In this document: positions 36,880 through 48,491 of the stretch, one piece after another
Layout of the letters: each line of letters opens with the position of its first letter
Position numbering within the stretch: the stretch's first letter is position 1
Assembly (NCBI RefSeq): GCF_031143425.1
Contig: NC_090437.1
Span: 849,165,978 to 849,229,977, forward strand
DNA: 64,000 bases
Direction: 5' to 3'
Source of the DNA: Pleurodeles waltl
Lineage: Eukaryota; Chordata; Amphibia; Caudata; Salamandridae
Translations under genes and position numbers: made by a program
Notes under the pieces: generated by a model
Database searches by the model: none
The model's input: only the letters and a program-made list of their open reading frames with translations
What the model was told of the DNA's origin: nothing

Positions 36880-38660
36880 TTATATTTTGGTGCTCTGGAC
36901 AACTGGACATTTTATTTCTGTTTTGGATATTCTTTGGGAAAGGGACAATTGTTTGGGATGGGGTGGAAGGGGTGGCCATTTATTCATTATTGTTTTTGTT
37001 AGGTATGGGGTTTAAAATAAATAGTTATGTACAGTTCTTTATGCCTAAAATCTTTTTTGGGGTGATTTATTTCGCACTGCAGCCTTTACGCAGCATTTTT
37101 TCTAAATCTACTGATAGTGTATTCCTATTAGCGCAGCATGTTTTACAATTCTGCTTATGGTGTATAAAAATTATTTATGCAGTTAGGTAACCTTGCCCCA
37201 ATACTCCTCTAGTCTCTGCAGTGCATTCGTCAAAATTTGCCACATAGGAGTGGGGTGGAGAGATTTTCCATTGACAATTATATTGCCTAAACTAAAGGTA
37301 CAACAATGCTCCATGGGTATCTTGCCTGAATGAATAAAGCGAGGGCTGCATGATTTCTCAAGATACCACGGTGGTGTAACAGTAGCATGCTAACGCACTA
37401 ACAGTGAAGGCATCAGTAGCGAAGTCCCACTCCCCCTAGGTGAACTGAAATGAAGATCCTGCACACTGACCTGAGGACGCTTCTACCACATCCACTCCAC
37501 CGAGTGTGAGATTCATCAATGGTGTAAATTATGAAGTATCACCTCAATCAATCACACAGCCAGGGGGAAGAGGGTGAGGGATTTGATGAATAGATTGGGA
37601 AGGGATTTTGGGAAAGATGGGACAAAAAGATAAACACAACACAAACTCAATATTTACTTGGGAAATGATTATCAGCCTGTTGTGGGAGGAATAGAAAAAT
37701 AAATATGTGAATAAGTTTGACAAAGATAACATTCTGCCAGCCCCAGTAAGACCCAATTGGTATATATCTTAAAATATTGTGTCAGGTACATTTGCAAAAT
37801 AGTACATAATATAATAATTAATCTTGGGGTAAAGGCAACACACACGCAGTTCTAAAAAAAAGAAGATTGAAAGAAAAATGATACTGGTCTGTACTGCCAA
37901 ATTGGATAGTAAATGTGAAATCTTCTGGGACTGCCCCATCAATCTTCTTGGGTGCTTCCCTGAAGCAGTCTGATAAGGTAAGCATGAGCGTTGTGGTGCT
38001 GGAGAAAAGAAGGCCTGTGGATTGTAAAACATAAATGATTATCATCATGATATTGTGAATAAAGAAGTATGGAATGGAAGGTAAGCTTCATGAGGAGTAG
38101 TGTACCAAGAAGACTTAGAGGTGGCAGAGCAAGAGAAAAGACCTTTGCAATCATCCAGCAACAATCACAGACAGGTGTCAACAGCATGTATTAGGATTAT
38201 CTAACTTGCAACAGTAATGCTCATCATAATATTTAGCCTAGAGCACTGCATAATGTAACATTACTATCATCCATCATATGTCTGTCTCCTCCAGTTTTCT
38301 ACAACAGGCTCCCCGCTCAACTACATAGTTTCAAGTTTGAACCATCCAGTAGACACACACAGCAGCATTGCATTTCCCCAATCAAGTAATTGATGCATCT
38401 CTCACCACCAGTCTACAACTTTGGAGTAGGCCTCTTAGACTCCTCCTCACATCACTCCTGTTGATTTCCATGATGTTGATAACTTCCTTCTTCTGGCAGT
38501 TGTTTAAGTTGTCGAATCACACTCTGATTCCTTCCATAATACTCAAGTCCAGACTCTGCTTAAAGATTATTTTATGTCCAACTCCAGTCCATACCAACTG
38601 CTATTGAGAGTCACAGTCTCAGTCACGACCCAATTAAGATACAGCGACCTGTAACTGTTT
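36880..38660. other. No gene seen
   Basis: AT-rich anonymous DNA with no convincing frame. A stretch at 37,360-37,470 superficially resembles a tRNA-derived SINE but fails on inspection. Confidence 0.5.
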
Positions 38661-38668
38661 CTAGCACA

Positions 38669-39968
38669 GGTGTTTTAATTAGAAATGTATTAATGAGTGT
38701 TATGTATTTTGAATAATGAGTTTATGTAGAAAATGAATAATGTAGAATAATAATGCACACGTTTGAAAATGTGACCTCGAAGAATAGCCAACAGTGTTCA
38801 CGCAAAGTACTAATTGATGATTAATACTTATGAAATATTGAAATGTATTACACTAATGTAGTGATATGTCATATTAAGGATTATGAAGTGTGCTCTAGCT
38901 GTATTAATTGTAGGCCTTAACTTAGCGAGTGTCTTGGCCTAGTCTAGCCAGGCCTCATGCATAAGCTGTATTTCTTAACGGTTAATAAACATGCTGACAG
39001 AGTGAATTAAACTTTGAAATGTCCATTGTCTTGTTAAAAGTGCTTAACAGAAGCTTTTCGTGAGAACCGACTGCAACAAAATGATGTTCCCGGTAGCATG
39101 ACAACTTATTTGTAATGTGTGTGAGATGTACTTTCCCAGGACGAGAAAATGAAGATACTGACTGGAGCTAAAGATGCAAAAATATTGTTAGCTGACGAGC
39201 CGGATGATAAGGACATCGTAAAGTGGTATAGAAATATTATTGGTTAAAGTATAAATTATTATTAACTGACCAATAGGGAATTAGGGGATAGTTTAGGTGA
39301 CTTTGATATAACAACGCGACAGAGGAGAATTATTCAGACATCAGAGACTAGAGATTTGAGAATTACTGTGATTTTGAGAGGAGAGACTTAAGAGAGATGT
39401 GAGATTCATTCTGTCATTGGGTTCATACTCTCTGACTGACAGCCTGATGCTTTGCTGATCGACTGAAGACCTAAGGACGAAGACTGATTCTGCTTTGCAG
39501 ACCCATACCGAGGACAGGTAGATATGATGAAACATAACTGTTATGCATTTTATGCCTTTTCTTTCTAGGTACTAACTGCACTGTTTTGACAGATCCATAG
39601 CTAGATGTTTTCTAAATTAGTGTTTCTAAATTGTTTCACATGAAGCCCAACATGCTGATGCTAATCTGACGTTAGTTAAGGGCACTCACAAATGACAGAC
39701 AATTACAGGCCTAATGATTTGTGAGTTACCTTGCTGAATTCCATGCATGTTATAACTTTGTCGCAACTGACCCTATTATTGATTTGCACTGTCGCTCCAG
39801 AATGTGTTGTGTTTCAAACTTTGATTAGATTGCATTTCTTCCGCCGCTTTGGGCAACAAGTATTGTTCATATGTGTTTCATTTGATTTTGAGATTAATAT
39901 ATATGACTTTAGTATTGTTAATGTAAGAGAATTAAACTTACTAAACTTTTACTGAAGGTGTGGTTATT
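38669..39968 (+). mobile_element. LTR-like block of uncertain class
   Basis: About 1.3 kb of AT-rich DNA that starts TGTTTTAATTAG and ends GGTTATTCA, just before the decayed L2. It contains an ACCAATAGGG word (about 39,269) and a GATATAAC word (about 39,305), spaced like CCAAT and TATA elements, and an AATAAA word at about 38,984. No second copy, target duplication or primer-binding site was found. If it is a solo LTR, no coding region remains with it. Confidence 0.25.
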
Positions 39969-41738
39969 CATGGTTGTAAGGTCATGGCTACAAAATCATA
40001 CATCAAGACCAGGAAGAGGTGTGGCCTTCGCCCACAAAAACTCCTCTGCCTCACATCGAGCGTCGATGTGTAGACCCCGTTACCGAACACCTGCACTTTC
40101 AGATCCAGACAAATCCAAACACCATCCTCTGCGGCACCCTCATCTACAGACCTCCTGGACCTCACCCACCCTTCAGCAAAGCCCTGGCCGACTTCATCAC
40201 TCCCCATGCCCTGACCTCAATGGACTACATACTCCTCGGTGACCTCAACTTCCACCTCCACAACCACAATGACCCAAACACATAAACCCTTGTCCTCTCC
40301 TGTCTTCTCTGCCGGTAACAACATCTCCTTCTCACGCACCTCCGTACTCCACTAGACCGATCACCACAGTGTCCACTTCTCCTTCACCAAAACAATCGAA
40401 GGCACCACACTCAACCCCCGTCGCAGGAACTGGACCAAGGTCACCAAAGCTCAGATCACCACTACTCTCGTCCACTCCACACCACTGGACACCACAGACG
40501 CCAACACCCCAGCCCACTACCTCCACTAATGGATCATCAATTGTGCCAACACCCTAACCCCCCTAAGGAAACCCACCAGCAATCAACACCCAGCTGGTTC
40601 TCTCCCGACATCCAAGAATCCAAGAGCACATGCAAATGACTCAAGAGAAAGTGGAGAAGCAATAAAAGCCCAAAGCCTTTAAAGGCGCCATCACATCACA
40701 TCACCGGCTCAACAGATCAGCTAGAAAACCAGCCATTCAGGAGCGAATCAACACCAACACACACAACAGTAAGAAACTTTTCACCATAGTCAAGAAATTC
40801 ACAAAACCCGACACAGACACCACAGACATCCCGTCCTCCTAAGGCCTCTGTGACAACCTCGCCACCTTCCTCCACCGACATCAATGAAGGATTCACAAGC
40901 AATTGTCCGACAACTTCACCCACCAGCACCACCACAGACTCCAACCATCAACTGATTGTTAATCACTGGACCCTCCTGACCCATCCCCCAATCACAACTT
41001 CAACCAAGCTAGCGCCACCATCGTACCCGAACAATGCCACACCATCAACCACTCCATAGAGACTACCACCTTCCCAGATGCCTGGAAAAACACAGAGATA
41101 AACTCACTACTGAAGAAGCCCTCCACAGATCCAACGGAACTGAAAAACTACCAACCAATCTTACTGCTCCCTTTTCCAGCCAAGATAATTGAGAAAGCAG
41201 TCAATGCACAGCTCACCGACTTCACCGAGACCAACCACATCCTCGATCCCTCTGAATCCAGATTCAGGAGCAAGTATAACATCAAAATCACACTCCTATC
41301 AGCCAAGGATGGCATGTGCACTCTATTAGACCTTGGCGAAACAGCAGCCCTTATACTCCTTTACCTCTCCGCTGCCTTCAACACAGTCTCCCACACCACC
41401 TTGTGCAGCAGACTACAGAACACCGATATCCGCTGCAAGGGCCTGGAGTAGATCTGCTCCTTCCCCAATGTCTGAATCCAGAGTTAGGCTCCCACTTTTC
41501 ACCCCCCTAAGCCGACAGAAACCAGAAGCAGAGTTCCCCAGGACTCATCCCTGAGCTCCACCCTCTTCAACGGCTACATAACCCCGCTCGCCGAGATCGT
41601 CAGACATCACGGGCTCAACGTCATCTCATACGTTGATGACACACAGCTCATTCTTTCCCTCATCGATGAACCATCAACAGCCAAAAAGAACTTTCACACG
41701 GAATGAAGGCAGTTGACGACTGGATGAGAGACAGAGTT
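39969..41738 (+). pseudogene. Decayed L2-clade LINE, endonuclease and RT
   Basis: Plus-strand translations in three frames recover L2 landmarks in order. The endonuclease region gives LCGTLIYRPPGPHPPFSKAL (about 40,128-40,190) and YILLGDLNFHL (about 40,228-40,260). An RT linker matches the younger L2 (LFTIVKKFTKP, about 40,777). RT motifs follow: LLPFPAKIIEKAVNAQL (about 41,166), ALILLYLSAAFNTVSH (about 41,350) and SYVDDTQLILSL, with V replacing A in YADD (about 41,628). It ends abruptly near 41,738 at GMKAVDDWM, so the 3' end is missing. Dozens of stops and indels show an old copy. It is the donor of the 93-bp insertion at 42,472. Confidence 0.8.
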
Positions 41739-41899
41739 AAGGGGGTCGGGTGCCTGTATCCTGGCCACTTTTATTTTATTTTTTTATTTTTTACTGGGAC
41801 TTGGCTGCAGAGTCACAAGATGGCTGCCAACGCGTCCTGGTTGAAGTGTTGACAACCGATCAGAGCTCAGCACGAGATCGGGAGGGATCGCAAATCTTT

Positions 41900-41936
<37 letters not shown>
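41739..41936. repeat. T-rich spacer and (TA)n tract
   Basis: A T-rich stretch (41,765-41,795), a short unassigned segment, and a pure TA microsatellite at 41,903-41,936 that abuts the outer end of the Penelope-like terminal sequence. Confidence 0.8.
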
Positions 41937-41938
<2 letters not shown>

Positions 41939-42030
41939 AACAGCAACAATTGCAAAACAATTGATTCGTATGCACTGCAGGGGAGTTTTATTGCTTCTAT
42001 TCAGGAAAGGTGTAAGAAGACACCACCAAT

Positions 42031-42059
42031 GCATTTCAGCCTCTCGGTCTTGATCACAG
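42031..42059 (-). ncRNA. Hammerhead-like motif in Penelope terminal segment
   Basis: Minus-strand sequence CTGTGATCAAG, a short imperfect stem, then GAAATGC. Penelope-like elements are known to carry type I hammerhead ribozymes in their terminal repeats. Here the CUGAUGA core is not canonical, but the layout (CTGTGATCAAG, stem, GAAA) is shared with the motif at 48,562-48,599, which suggests a conserved, possibly degenerate ribozyme of this lineage. Catalytic activity is not shown. Confidence 0.35.
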
Positions 42060-42106
42060 TTTACAAAAAAGCCTTCCCATGAGTCTCTATTTATAGTTCG
42101 TTTTCC

Positions 42107-42265
42107 TACCATCACCCAAGCGCATAATGGGACATGTAGTCCCCTATAAAAACATATAACAATTACAACATAATCAGAATTCACTAAACTTCACTATTAC
42201 TACTAAACATTAAAAAAGAAGTTGAATGATTAAATATTGAAATATCTCTAAGTCCAAGGCAGATT
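42107..42265. repeat. 159-bp inverted repeat of the Penelope-like element, left copy
   Basis: Starts TACCATCACCCAAGCGC and ends CAAGGCAGATT. It is the reverse complement of 45,871-46,029, with a handful of substitutions and no length change. Confidence 0.95.
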
Positions 42266-42471
42266 AATGATAGTTTACATATATACAGAGAAATAAATAA
42301 CGATTGTGAGGTAGATGTTACCATACTTGTCATGTCAGTGGGATGTTGGGCTGATAACTAGATCTTATGAACAGTATATTGTTAGCAATATTCACATTAT
42401 AAGATTAATAATGTTTCCCCACATAGAACTGTGTTGGTAATTCATGTTCATTGGGTTGAGTGAGATGAGTC

Positions 42472-42571
42472 ACTTTTCACCATAGTCAAGAAATTCACAA
42501 AACCCGACACAGACACCACAGACATCCCGTCCTCCTAAGGCCTCTGTGACAACCTCGCCACCTTGAAAAGC
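42472..42571. other. Templated insertion of L2 fragment with 16-bp target duplication
   Basis: Bases 42,472-42,564 match 40,776-40,868 of the decayed L2 at all 93 positions by eye, followed by GAAAAGC of unknown origin. The insert is flanked by TTGAGTGAGATGAGTC at 42,456-42,471 and again at 42,572-42,587, a perfect 16-bp direct repeat that reads as a target-site duplication. It lies in the 5' untranslated part of the Penelope-like element. The copied segment holds mutations private to the decayed L2, so that copy is the probable donor. Confidence 0.9.
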
Positions 42572-43277
42572 TTGAGTGAGATGAGTCTTGCCATCTGTTC
42601 ACCGGCCGGGTGAAATGAAATACGAGCTGCACTTATAAAAGCATGTGTGCAATTGGATTAAGGCTAAATATATAGCTTTCATTCTGGGCTCTCAAAGTGA
42701 ACTACAAACAACAATTTGTGAATGTTCTTTGTCCTATTTTACTATAAAAAAATAAATAAAATAACAGGTGATGTTGAAAGAAGGACACAGTGGGTGCAGA
42801 CAATGTCGGAAAAGCTAATAGAAACTGCAGACAACAGCAGATGAAAACTCATGTAGAGGGAAAGCCTAAGGAATTTGACTCATAGAAAAAGCATCAATGG
42901 AGCATTGATGAGTCATGACTCTACTGTTTATTGGCAAACAAGAAAGACTTCGAATAGTTATTATTAATCGCTTTGGTATGAAATAGAGGAAAATGGAGCC
43001 CAGGTATTGGATGGACTTTGAGGCATTTTCAAATGTTATTAATGAGATGAAGAGTTGGTTCCTTGAGTGCTCGGCACGATCGAAGTAAGGAATGGTTATC
43101 TCTATTCCTGAAAGTGATCAGGAGAGGATTTTCGGTTGTTAAAGAAAATAATTACTGAATTTATAATAGTGAATAGATGGCACCTACCCGAATACATCAT
43201 TGGTTTTCATTGAAGATAGGGAAACCACAGTTTATGTCTCAAGTGCATAACAAAAGAGAAGTTGGAAGGGTATAAAA

Positions 43278-44126
43278 ATGGAAACAAGAATGGCCAAGAG
43301 ATTACAGAGAGCAGAAAGTTTATTTTCCAAAGACAAAATTGTCGCTACGGCTGAAACATTAACAACACCCCATACACAAAACAATTTGAAGTATCTGTAC
43401 ATACAATTGGAACGTCTACTGAAGAAAGAAATTACGAAAAGTTGGGAGATTCTCACTTTGGACAAATATATAGAAGTTGACAGAGTTCCAAGAGGATTAA
43501 GAATTTTTACATTACCTAATCATCCAGATACTAATTCGGAAATGCTTGAAGAATGGGGTGCAAACAGCATGGATTGTTCGAAGTACAAGTATGCCAGGAA
43601 GGACCTAGAGTTGATTTTGAAGGAAATAAAAGAAATAGAGGGCAAAATTGAGGCACTTAATAAAGAGGAAGAAAGTGGCAAGCTAAGACACACTATGGAT
43701 ACCACTCTGGAAAAGTATGAAAAGATGATTGAGGAACGTAAGCAAAGGAAGTTTAGAAGAGATGAAATTGACTATGAAACTGGGAGAATTCTCACCTTTG
43801 CTAAAAGATTTGATACATTGAAACAGCAAAATCCTAATGTTTTAGAGAAGAAGATGCAATCTCCGGAGACATCAATCAGTGAATCAGATGTGGAATTAAG
43901 TGAGGGAGAGGAAAGACCAGTACTGACAAAAAAGACGACTTTTTTAGACAAGATGAAACTAGTTTATACGGACCAAAGAACATCGAGGGGAAGAGGACAG
44001 GGCCTAAGACAAGGTCGGGGAAAAAAACCTGTCTGGGATCGAGGAAACATCAGAAAACAAGAAGGGGGTCTGAAAAGAACAAAAGACTATCCATTGAGTA
44101 GCAAACAAGCGAACAAAACCAAGTAA
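43278..44126 (+). CDS. Penelope-like element ORF1 protein
   Basis: An intact 282-codon frame. The N-terminal part has helical segments (LKYLYIQLERLLKKEI) and a VPRGLRIFTLP motif at about 43,485-43,517, which I associate with the upstream protein of vertebrate Penelope-like elements. The middle is strongly helical and charged (LELILKEIKEIEGKIEALN), likely a coiled coil. The C-terminus is basic with RGRGQGLRQGRGKK, likely to bind RNA. It ends at TAA just before the RT region. It probably packages or chaperones element RNA; that role is inferred. The start ATG is the first in frame, but the frame could begin upstream without ATG. Confidence 0.65.
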   Translation: METRMAKRLQRAESLFSKDKIVATAETLTTPHTQNNLKYLYIQLERLLKKEITKSWEILTLDKYIEVDRVPRGLRIFTLPNHPDTNSEMLEEWGANSMDCSKYKYARKDLELILKEIKEIEGKIEALNKEEESGKLRHTMDTTLEKYEKMIEERKQRKFRRDEIDYETGRILTFAKRFDTLKQQNPNVLEKKMQSPETSISESDVELSEGEERPVLTKKTTFLDKMKLVYTDQRTSRGRGQGLRQGRGKKPVWDRGNIRKQEGGLKRTKDYPLSSKQANKTK

Positions 44127-45926
44127 TTGAAATCAACTCAAGTGAGAATTTGGTTGTAAACCTTTCAAATCATGAATTGACGCAACAAGAAATTACCCTT
44201 CTCAATAAAGGACTGTCCTTCTGCCCGGAAAAGCACTATGACCATGTTGAAACTAGGATTGATCTGTACAAATTTGTGCTAAAGTTAAAATTGGCTAACT
44301 TTTTTCTAAACAAGTGCCAGTAGTACAAACATTAGAAGCACAAAAAATGTCAGAGAGTAATCGAACTATTGAACAAAAATCAGATGTGAAAACAGCATAT
44401 GATCTGATGCACGACCTGGAGGATCATGAAGTATCGGAAACACAAGTATTGGAAGAATTAGATATTAATATTGATGGACGTTGTCACACAAACTTTAAAC
44501 CTAAATCAAAATTCTGTTCAACAATATCACCGGGGAACAAGATGGATATGTTTTACGATCTAGTGGTTGAAGATCTGGATAGATTAAACAAAATCAATTA
44601 CGTGACAAAGGAAAACATTACTAAACAGGAACGTGAGGCCCTTAGAGCATTGATGAATAATCAAGATTTGGAAATCAAACCGGCTGATAAAGTGATTATG
44701 GAGAAACAAGATTACATGAAAGAAGCATATAGGCAGTTGAATATTAAAAATCATTATCTTAAACTCAAGACAAATCCCACTAAACAACTAACCATGCAAT
44801 TAAACCAATTGTTGGATACATGGTATATTGATAGTTTATTAAATAAGGACGAGAGATTATTCTTGGGGAATGATAATCCAATTATGCCTACAATCTATTT
44901 TCTCCCAAAAATCCACAAAGGTTTGGAAAAACCACCAGGTCGTCCAATAATCTCCAGTTGTGGTTCCTTATATGAGAACTTATCTACATATGTGGATTCC
45001 TTTTTAGCCCCGATAGTAACAAATCTCAGCTCTTACATCAAAGATACAAGGGACTTTTTAAGAGCACTTACAGGAATTAACTGGGAACCAGAATACAAAC
45101 TAGTCACTATAGATGTTGTATCTTTATACACATCAATTCAACACGAGATGGGTCTCATGGCAGTACAGTACATTTTACAACAATGGAATATGAAGTATTT
45201 TAAACACTCAAAAATGCTAATGAAGATGATAGGTCTATGCTTGAGGAATAATATATTTTTCTTCAATCATCAGTTATATGCCCAAACATGTGGGACAGCA
45301 ATGGGGGTTTCCATTTTGCCTAGTTATGCGAACCTGATGATGGGATGGTGGGAGAAACATGTAGAATGGAGTGATGAAATGAGACATCCGCAACAAAAGC
45401 CATCCTGTGGCTGAGATACATTGATGATCTATTCATCATTTGGAATGGAACTAAGAAGGAATTTGTACAGTATTTTGAACGTTTGAATGACAATGAAGTG
45501 GGCTTAAAATTCACCTACAACATCAGTTCTCAGTCTGTCCAATTTCTGGATGTTCTAGTCTACATTGAGAACAATAAGACTGAAACGACATTGTATCGTA
45601 AAGCTACTTCTACAAACAGTATTTTGCATGGAGACAGTTTTCACCCGGCATCCCTGAAGAAAAGCATACCATATGGAGAGTTTATTAGGATCAAACGTAA
45701 TTGCTCTACAGAATATGAAATGGAAGTGAAATTTAGTGAAGCTCGACAAAGATTTGTACAGAGGAAATATAAACTAAAAGAGATCAATTTGGGAGAACGG
45801 AAAGCTAGATCTAGATCAAGAGATGAAATTTTGAACAAATCTAATTTCGAGAAGGACAACAAGAATCATGAATCTGCCTTGGACTTAGAGATATTTCACT
45901 ATTTAATCATTCAACTTCTTTTTTGA
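44127..45926 (+). pseudogene. Penelope-like reverse transcriptase, GIY-YIG domain missing
   Basis: This is the RT that copies element RNA at a nicked target. Landmarks in order: LLNKGLSFCP and DLYKFVLKLKLANFF (44,190-44,305), a frame change near 44,314, PTIYFLPKIHK (about 44,889), PPGRPIISS (about 44,935), TIDVVSLYTSI with the first catalytic aspartate (about 45,107), CGTAMGVSILPSYANL (about 45,290), a second frame change near 45,405, RYIDDLFIIW with the catalytic pair (45,413-45,442), FLDVLV and SIPYGEFIRIKRNCS. The frame ends at 45,926 inside the right inverted repeat; no GIY-YIG motif follows. Two frameshifts plus loss of the endonuclease make this copy defective. The fixed PKIHKG and RYIDD words distinguish it from LINE RTs. 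Confidence 0.85.
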
Positions 45927-46029
45927 TGTTTAGTAGTAATAGTGAAGTTTAGTGAATTCTGATTATGTTGTAATTGTTATAAGTTTTTATAGGGGACTAC
46001 GTGTCCCATAATGCACTTGGGTGATGGTA
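45871..46029. repeat. 159-bp inverted repeat of the Penelope-like element, right copy
   Basis: Starts AATCTGCCTTGGAC and ends GGGTGATGGTA. It overlaps the last codons and stop of the RT frame. Reverse complement of 42,107-42,265. An L2 tail begins at the next base. Confidence 0.95.
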
Positions 46030-48491
46030 TCAAATCAAATCAAATCATTAACATTTATAAAGCGCGCTACTCACCCGTGCGGGTCTCAAGGCGCTAGGGG
46101 AAAAAGGTGGGGTTATCGCTGCTCGAACAGCCAGGTCTTTAGGAGTCTCCGGAAAGCGGAGTGGTCCTGGGTGGTCCTGAGGCTGGTGGGGAGGGAGGTC
46201 CAGGTCTTGGCCGCCAGGAAGGACAAAGATCTCCCACCCGCCGTGGAGCGGCGGATGCGAGGGACTGCAGCGAGTGCGAGGCCAGAGGAGCGGAGGAGGC
46301 GGGTGGGGACGTAGAAGCTGAGGCGTCTGTTGAGGTATTCCGGTCCCTTGTCATGGAGGGCTTTGTGTGCGTGGGTGAGAAGTCGGAAGGTGATCCTTTT
46401 GCTGACTGGGAGCCAATGCAGGTGTCTCAGGTGTGCGGAGATGTGGCTGCTGCGGGGTACGTCGAGGATAAGGCGGGCCGAGGCGTTTTGAATGTGTTGC
46501 AGGCGATTTTGGAGTTTAGCTGTGGTCCCGGCGTAGAGGCTGTTGCCGTAGTCCAGGCGGCTCGTGACGAGGGCGTGGGTCACGTTTTTTCTGGTGTCGG
46601 CGGGGATCCAGCGGAAGATCTTGCGGAGCATGCGGAGGGTGAGGAAGCAGGCGGAGGACACGGCGTTGACTTGCTTGGTCATGGTGAGATGAGGGTCCAA
46701 GATGAAGCTGAGGTTGCGGGCGTGGTCTGTGGGGGTCGGTGCGGTGCAGAGGGCCGTGGGCCACCAGGAGTTGTCCCAGGTGGACGGGGTGTTGCCGAGG
46801 ATGAGGACTTCCGTTTTTTCAGAGTTCAGCTTTAGGCGGCTGAACCTCATCCAATCAGCGACGTCCTTCATACCCTCTTGTAGGTTGGTCTTGGCGCTGG
46901 CGGGGTCCTTGGTGAGGGAGAGTATAAGTTGGGTGTCGTCGGCGTAGGAGGTGATGATGATGTCGTGCTTGCGTACGATGTTGGCGAGGGGGCTCATGTA
47001 GACATTGAAGAGTGTCGGGCTGAGTGATGAGCCTTGGGGTACGCCGCAGATGATCTCGGTGGGTTCTGAGCGAAACGGAGGGAGGTAAACTCTTTGGGAA
47101 CGGTTTGCGAGGAAGGAGGCGATCCAGTCCAGGGCCTGGCCTTGGATCCCGGTGGAGCAGAGGCGGGTGATTAGGGTGCGGTGACAGACGGTGTCAAAGG
47201 CAGCCGAGAGGTCGAGCAGAATGAGGGCGGCTGTTTCACTGTTGTCCATCAGGGTTCTGATGTCGTCTGTGACTGAGATGAGGGCGGTTTCAGTGCTGTG
47301 GTTGGTTCGGAATCCGGTTTGTGAGGGGTCGAGCAGGTTCTTGTCTTCCAGGAAGGTGGTCAGCTGTTTGTTGACAGTCTTCTCTATTACTTTGGCTGGG
47401 AAAGGCAGAAGAGAGATGGGGCGGAAGTTTTTCAGGTCGCTCGGGTCAGCCGTAGGTTTCTTTAGTAGGGCGTGGACTTCGGCGTGTTTCCAGCATTCGG
47501 GGAAGGTAGCAGAAGAAAAAGAAGAGTTGATGACGGTCTGGAGGTGCGGGGCGATGATGTCGTCAGCTTTGTTAAAGATGAAGTGTGGGCAGGGGTCCGA
47601 AGGGGCGCCGGAGTGGATAGAGTTCATGATGGATTTGGTTTCTTCCGTGTTGATGTGGGTCCAGTTGTTGAGGGTGATGGCCGGGGATGCGGGTTCGGTG
47701 GTGTTTGGTTGGGTCTGGTGTCCGAAACTGTTGTGGAGGTCGCTGATCTTGCGATGGAAGAAAGTGGCGATGGATTCGCACAAATCCTGTGAGGGCGTGA
47801 CGGCGTTGGCGTTGGCGTTGGCGCTGGGGTTGGAGAACTCCTTGACGATGCTGAAGAGTTCTCTGCTGTTGTGTCTGTTTTTGTCCAGTCTGTCGGTGAA
47901 AAAGTTCCTTTTGGCAGCGCGGATCAGGTAGTGGTGTTCGCGGGTAGCGTTCTTGAGGGCGGTCATGTTGTCAGCGGTGTGGTTCTTGCGCCAGGCTTTC
48001 TCAAGGGCACGACAAGTTTTCTATGATTCTTTGAGGGTGTCAGAGAACCAGAGAGGTTTTTTGGTGTTGGTCTGTCGATGCGTGCGTTTGAGGGGAGCAA
48101 GGTTGTCTGCGCAGTTGGAGATCCAGTTTGTGAGGTTGAGGGCTGCGTCGTTGGGGTCGCTGGTGAGGGTGGGTTGGTTGGCGGCGAGTGCGGAGAAGAG
48201 TTGCTCTTCAGGGATTTTGTTCCACTGACGACGAGGGATGGGTTGAGTGTGGAGGTGGCGGGTCTCGCGTCGGAATGTGAAGTGGACGCAGCTGTGGTCG
48301 GTCCAGTGTAGGGCGGAGGCGTGGCTAAAGAAGATGTGTTTGCTGGCGGAGAAGATAGGGTCGAGCGTGTGTCCGGCGATGTGGGTGGCGGTATTCACCA
48401 GTTGTTTGAGGCCGAGGTTGGCGAGGTTGTCGAGCAGGGTGGTGGTGTTGGGGTCGTTGTTTTGTTCCAGATGGAAGTTGAGGTCGCCTAG
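46030..48491 (-). mobile_element. Young 5'-truncated L2-clade LINE
   Basis: The 3' end on the minus strand is a simple tail of TGATT units (plus-strand ATCAAATCAAATCAAATC, 46,029-46,047), as is usual for L2/CR1-group LINEs. The 5' truncation is at about 48,491, inside the endonuclease word LLGDLNFHL. GC content is higher than in the flanks. No target-site duplication is evident between the two ends; the left neighbour is the Penelope inverted repeat and the right neighbour another inverted-repeat element. Confidence 0.9.
46113..48490 (-). pseudogene. L2 ORF2: endonuclease end plus reverse transcriptase
   Basis: The protein carries an endonuclease and RT for target-primed reverse transcription. 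Coding starts at the truncation (LLGDLNFHL) and includes the end of the endonuclease (HTLDPIFSAS, HWTDHSCVHF). A TAG at 48,021-48,023 stops the frame after SDTLKES; a 617-codon frame then runs from the ATG at 47,966 to 46,113. RT landmarks: FRPISLLPFPAKVIEKTV, QTGFRTNHSTETALISV, LLDLSAAFDTVCHRTL, GVPQGSSLSPTLFNVY and TSYADDTQLILSL (YADD at about 46,937-46,948). The C-terminal LHWLPVSKRITFRLL and SFLAAKTWTSLP segments complete an L2-type ORF2. Apart from the one stop the RT is intact, so this insertion is recent compared with the other L2 copies here. Confidence 0.9.

Larger units (their letters stand above)
41937..46029 (+). mobile_element. Penelope-like retroelement with inverted terminal segments
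   Basis: The body carries two coding regions on the plus strand (43,278-44,126 and about 44,127-45,926). A 159-bp segment at 42,107-42,265 is repeated in inverted orientation at 45,871-46,029 with only a few mismatches, and both copies are exactly 159 bp. Left of the inner repeat, 41,937-42,106 read on the minus strand looks like the continuation of the 3' untranslated region, including a hammerhead-like motif at 42,031-42,059. This matches the known habit of Penelope-like elements to carry partial copies of themselves, in either orientation, as terminal repeats. The right copy is cut at 46,029 where an L2 begins. The GIY-YIG endonuclease domain expected after the RT was not found. Confidence 0.8.

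Noticed and set aside
37360..37470. Possible tRNA-derived SINE (GTAACAGTAGCATGC and TAGCGAAGTCCC)
   Set aside because: A- and B-box matches are weak and out of register, no cloverleaf can be folded by eye, and no second copy is in the window.
46161..47931. 224- and 246-codon plus-strand frames
   Set aside because: They are antisense to the L2 reverse transcriptase, which has clear family motifs in order. The high GC content keeps the opposite strand open.
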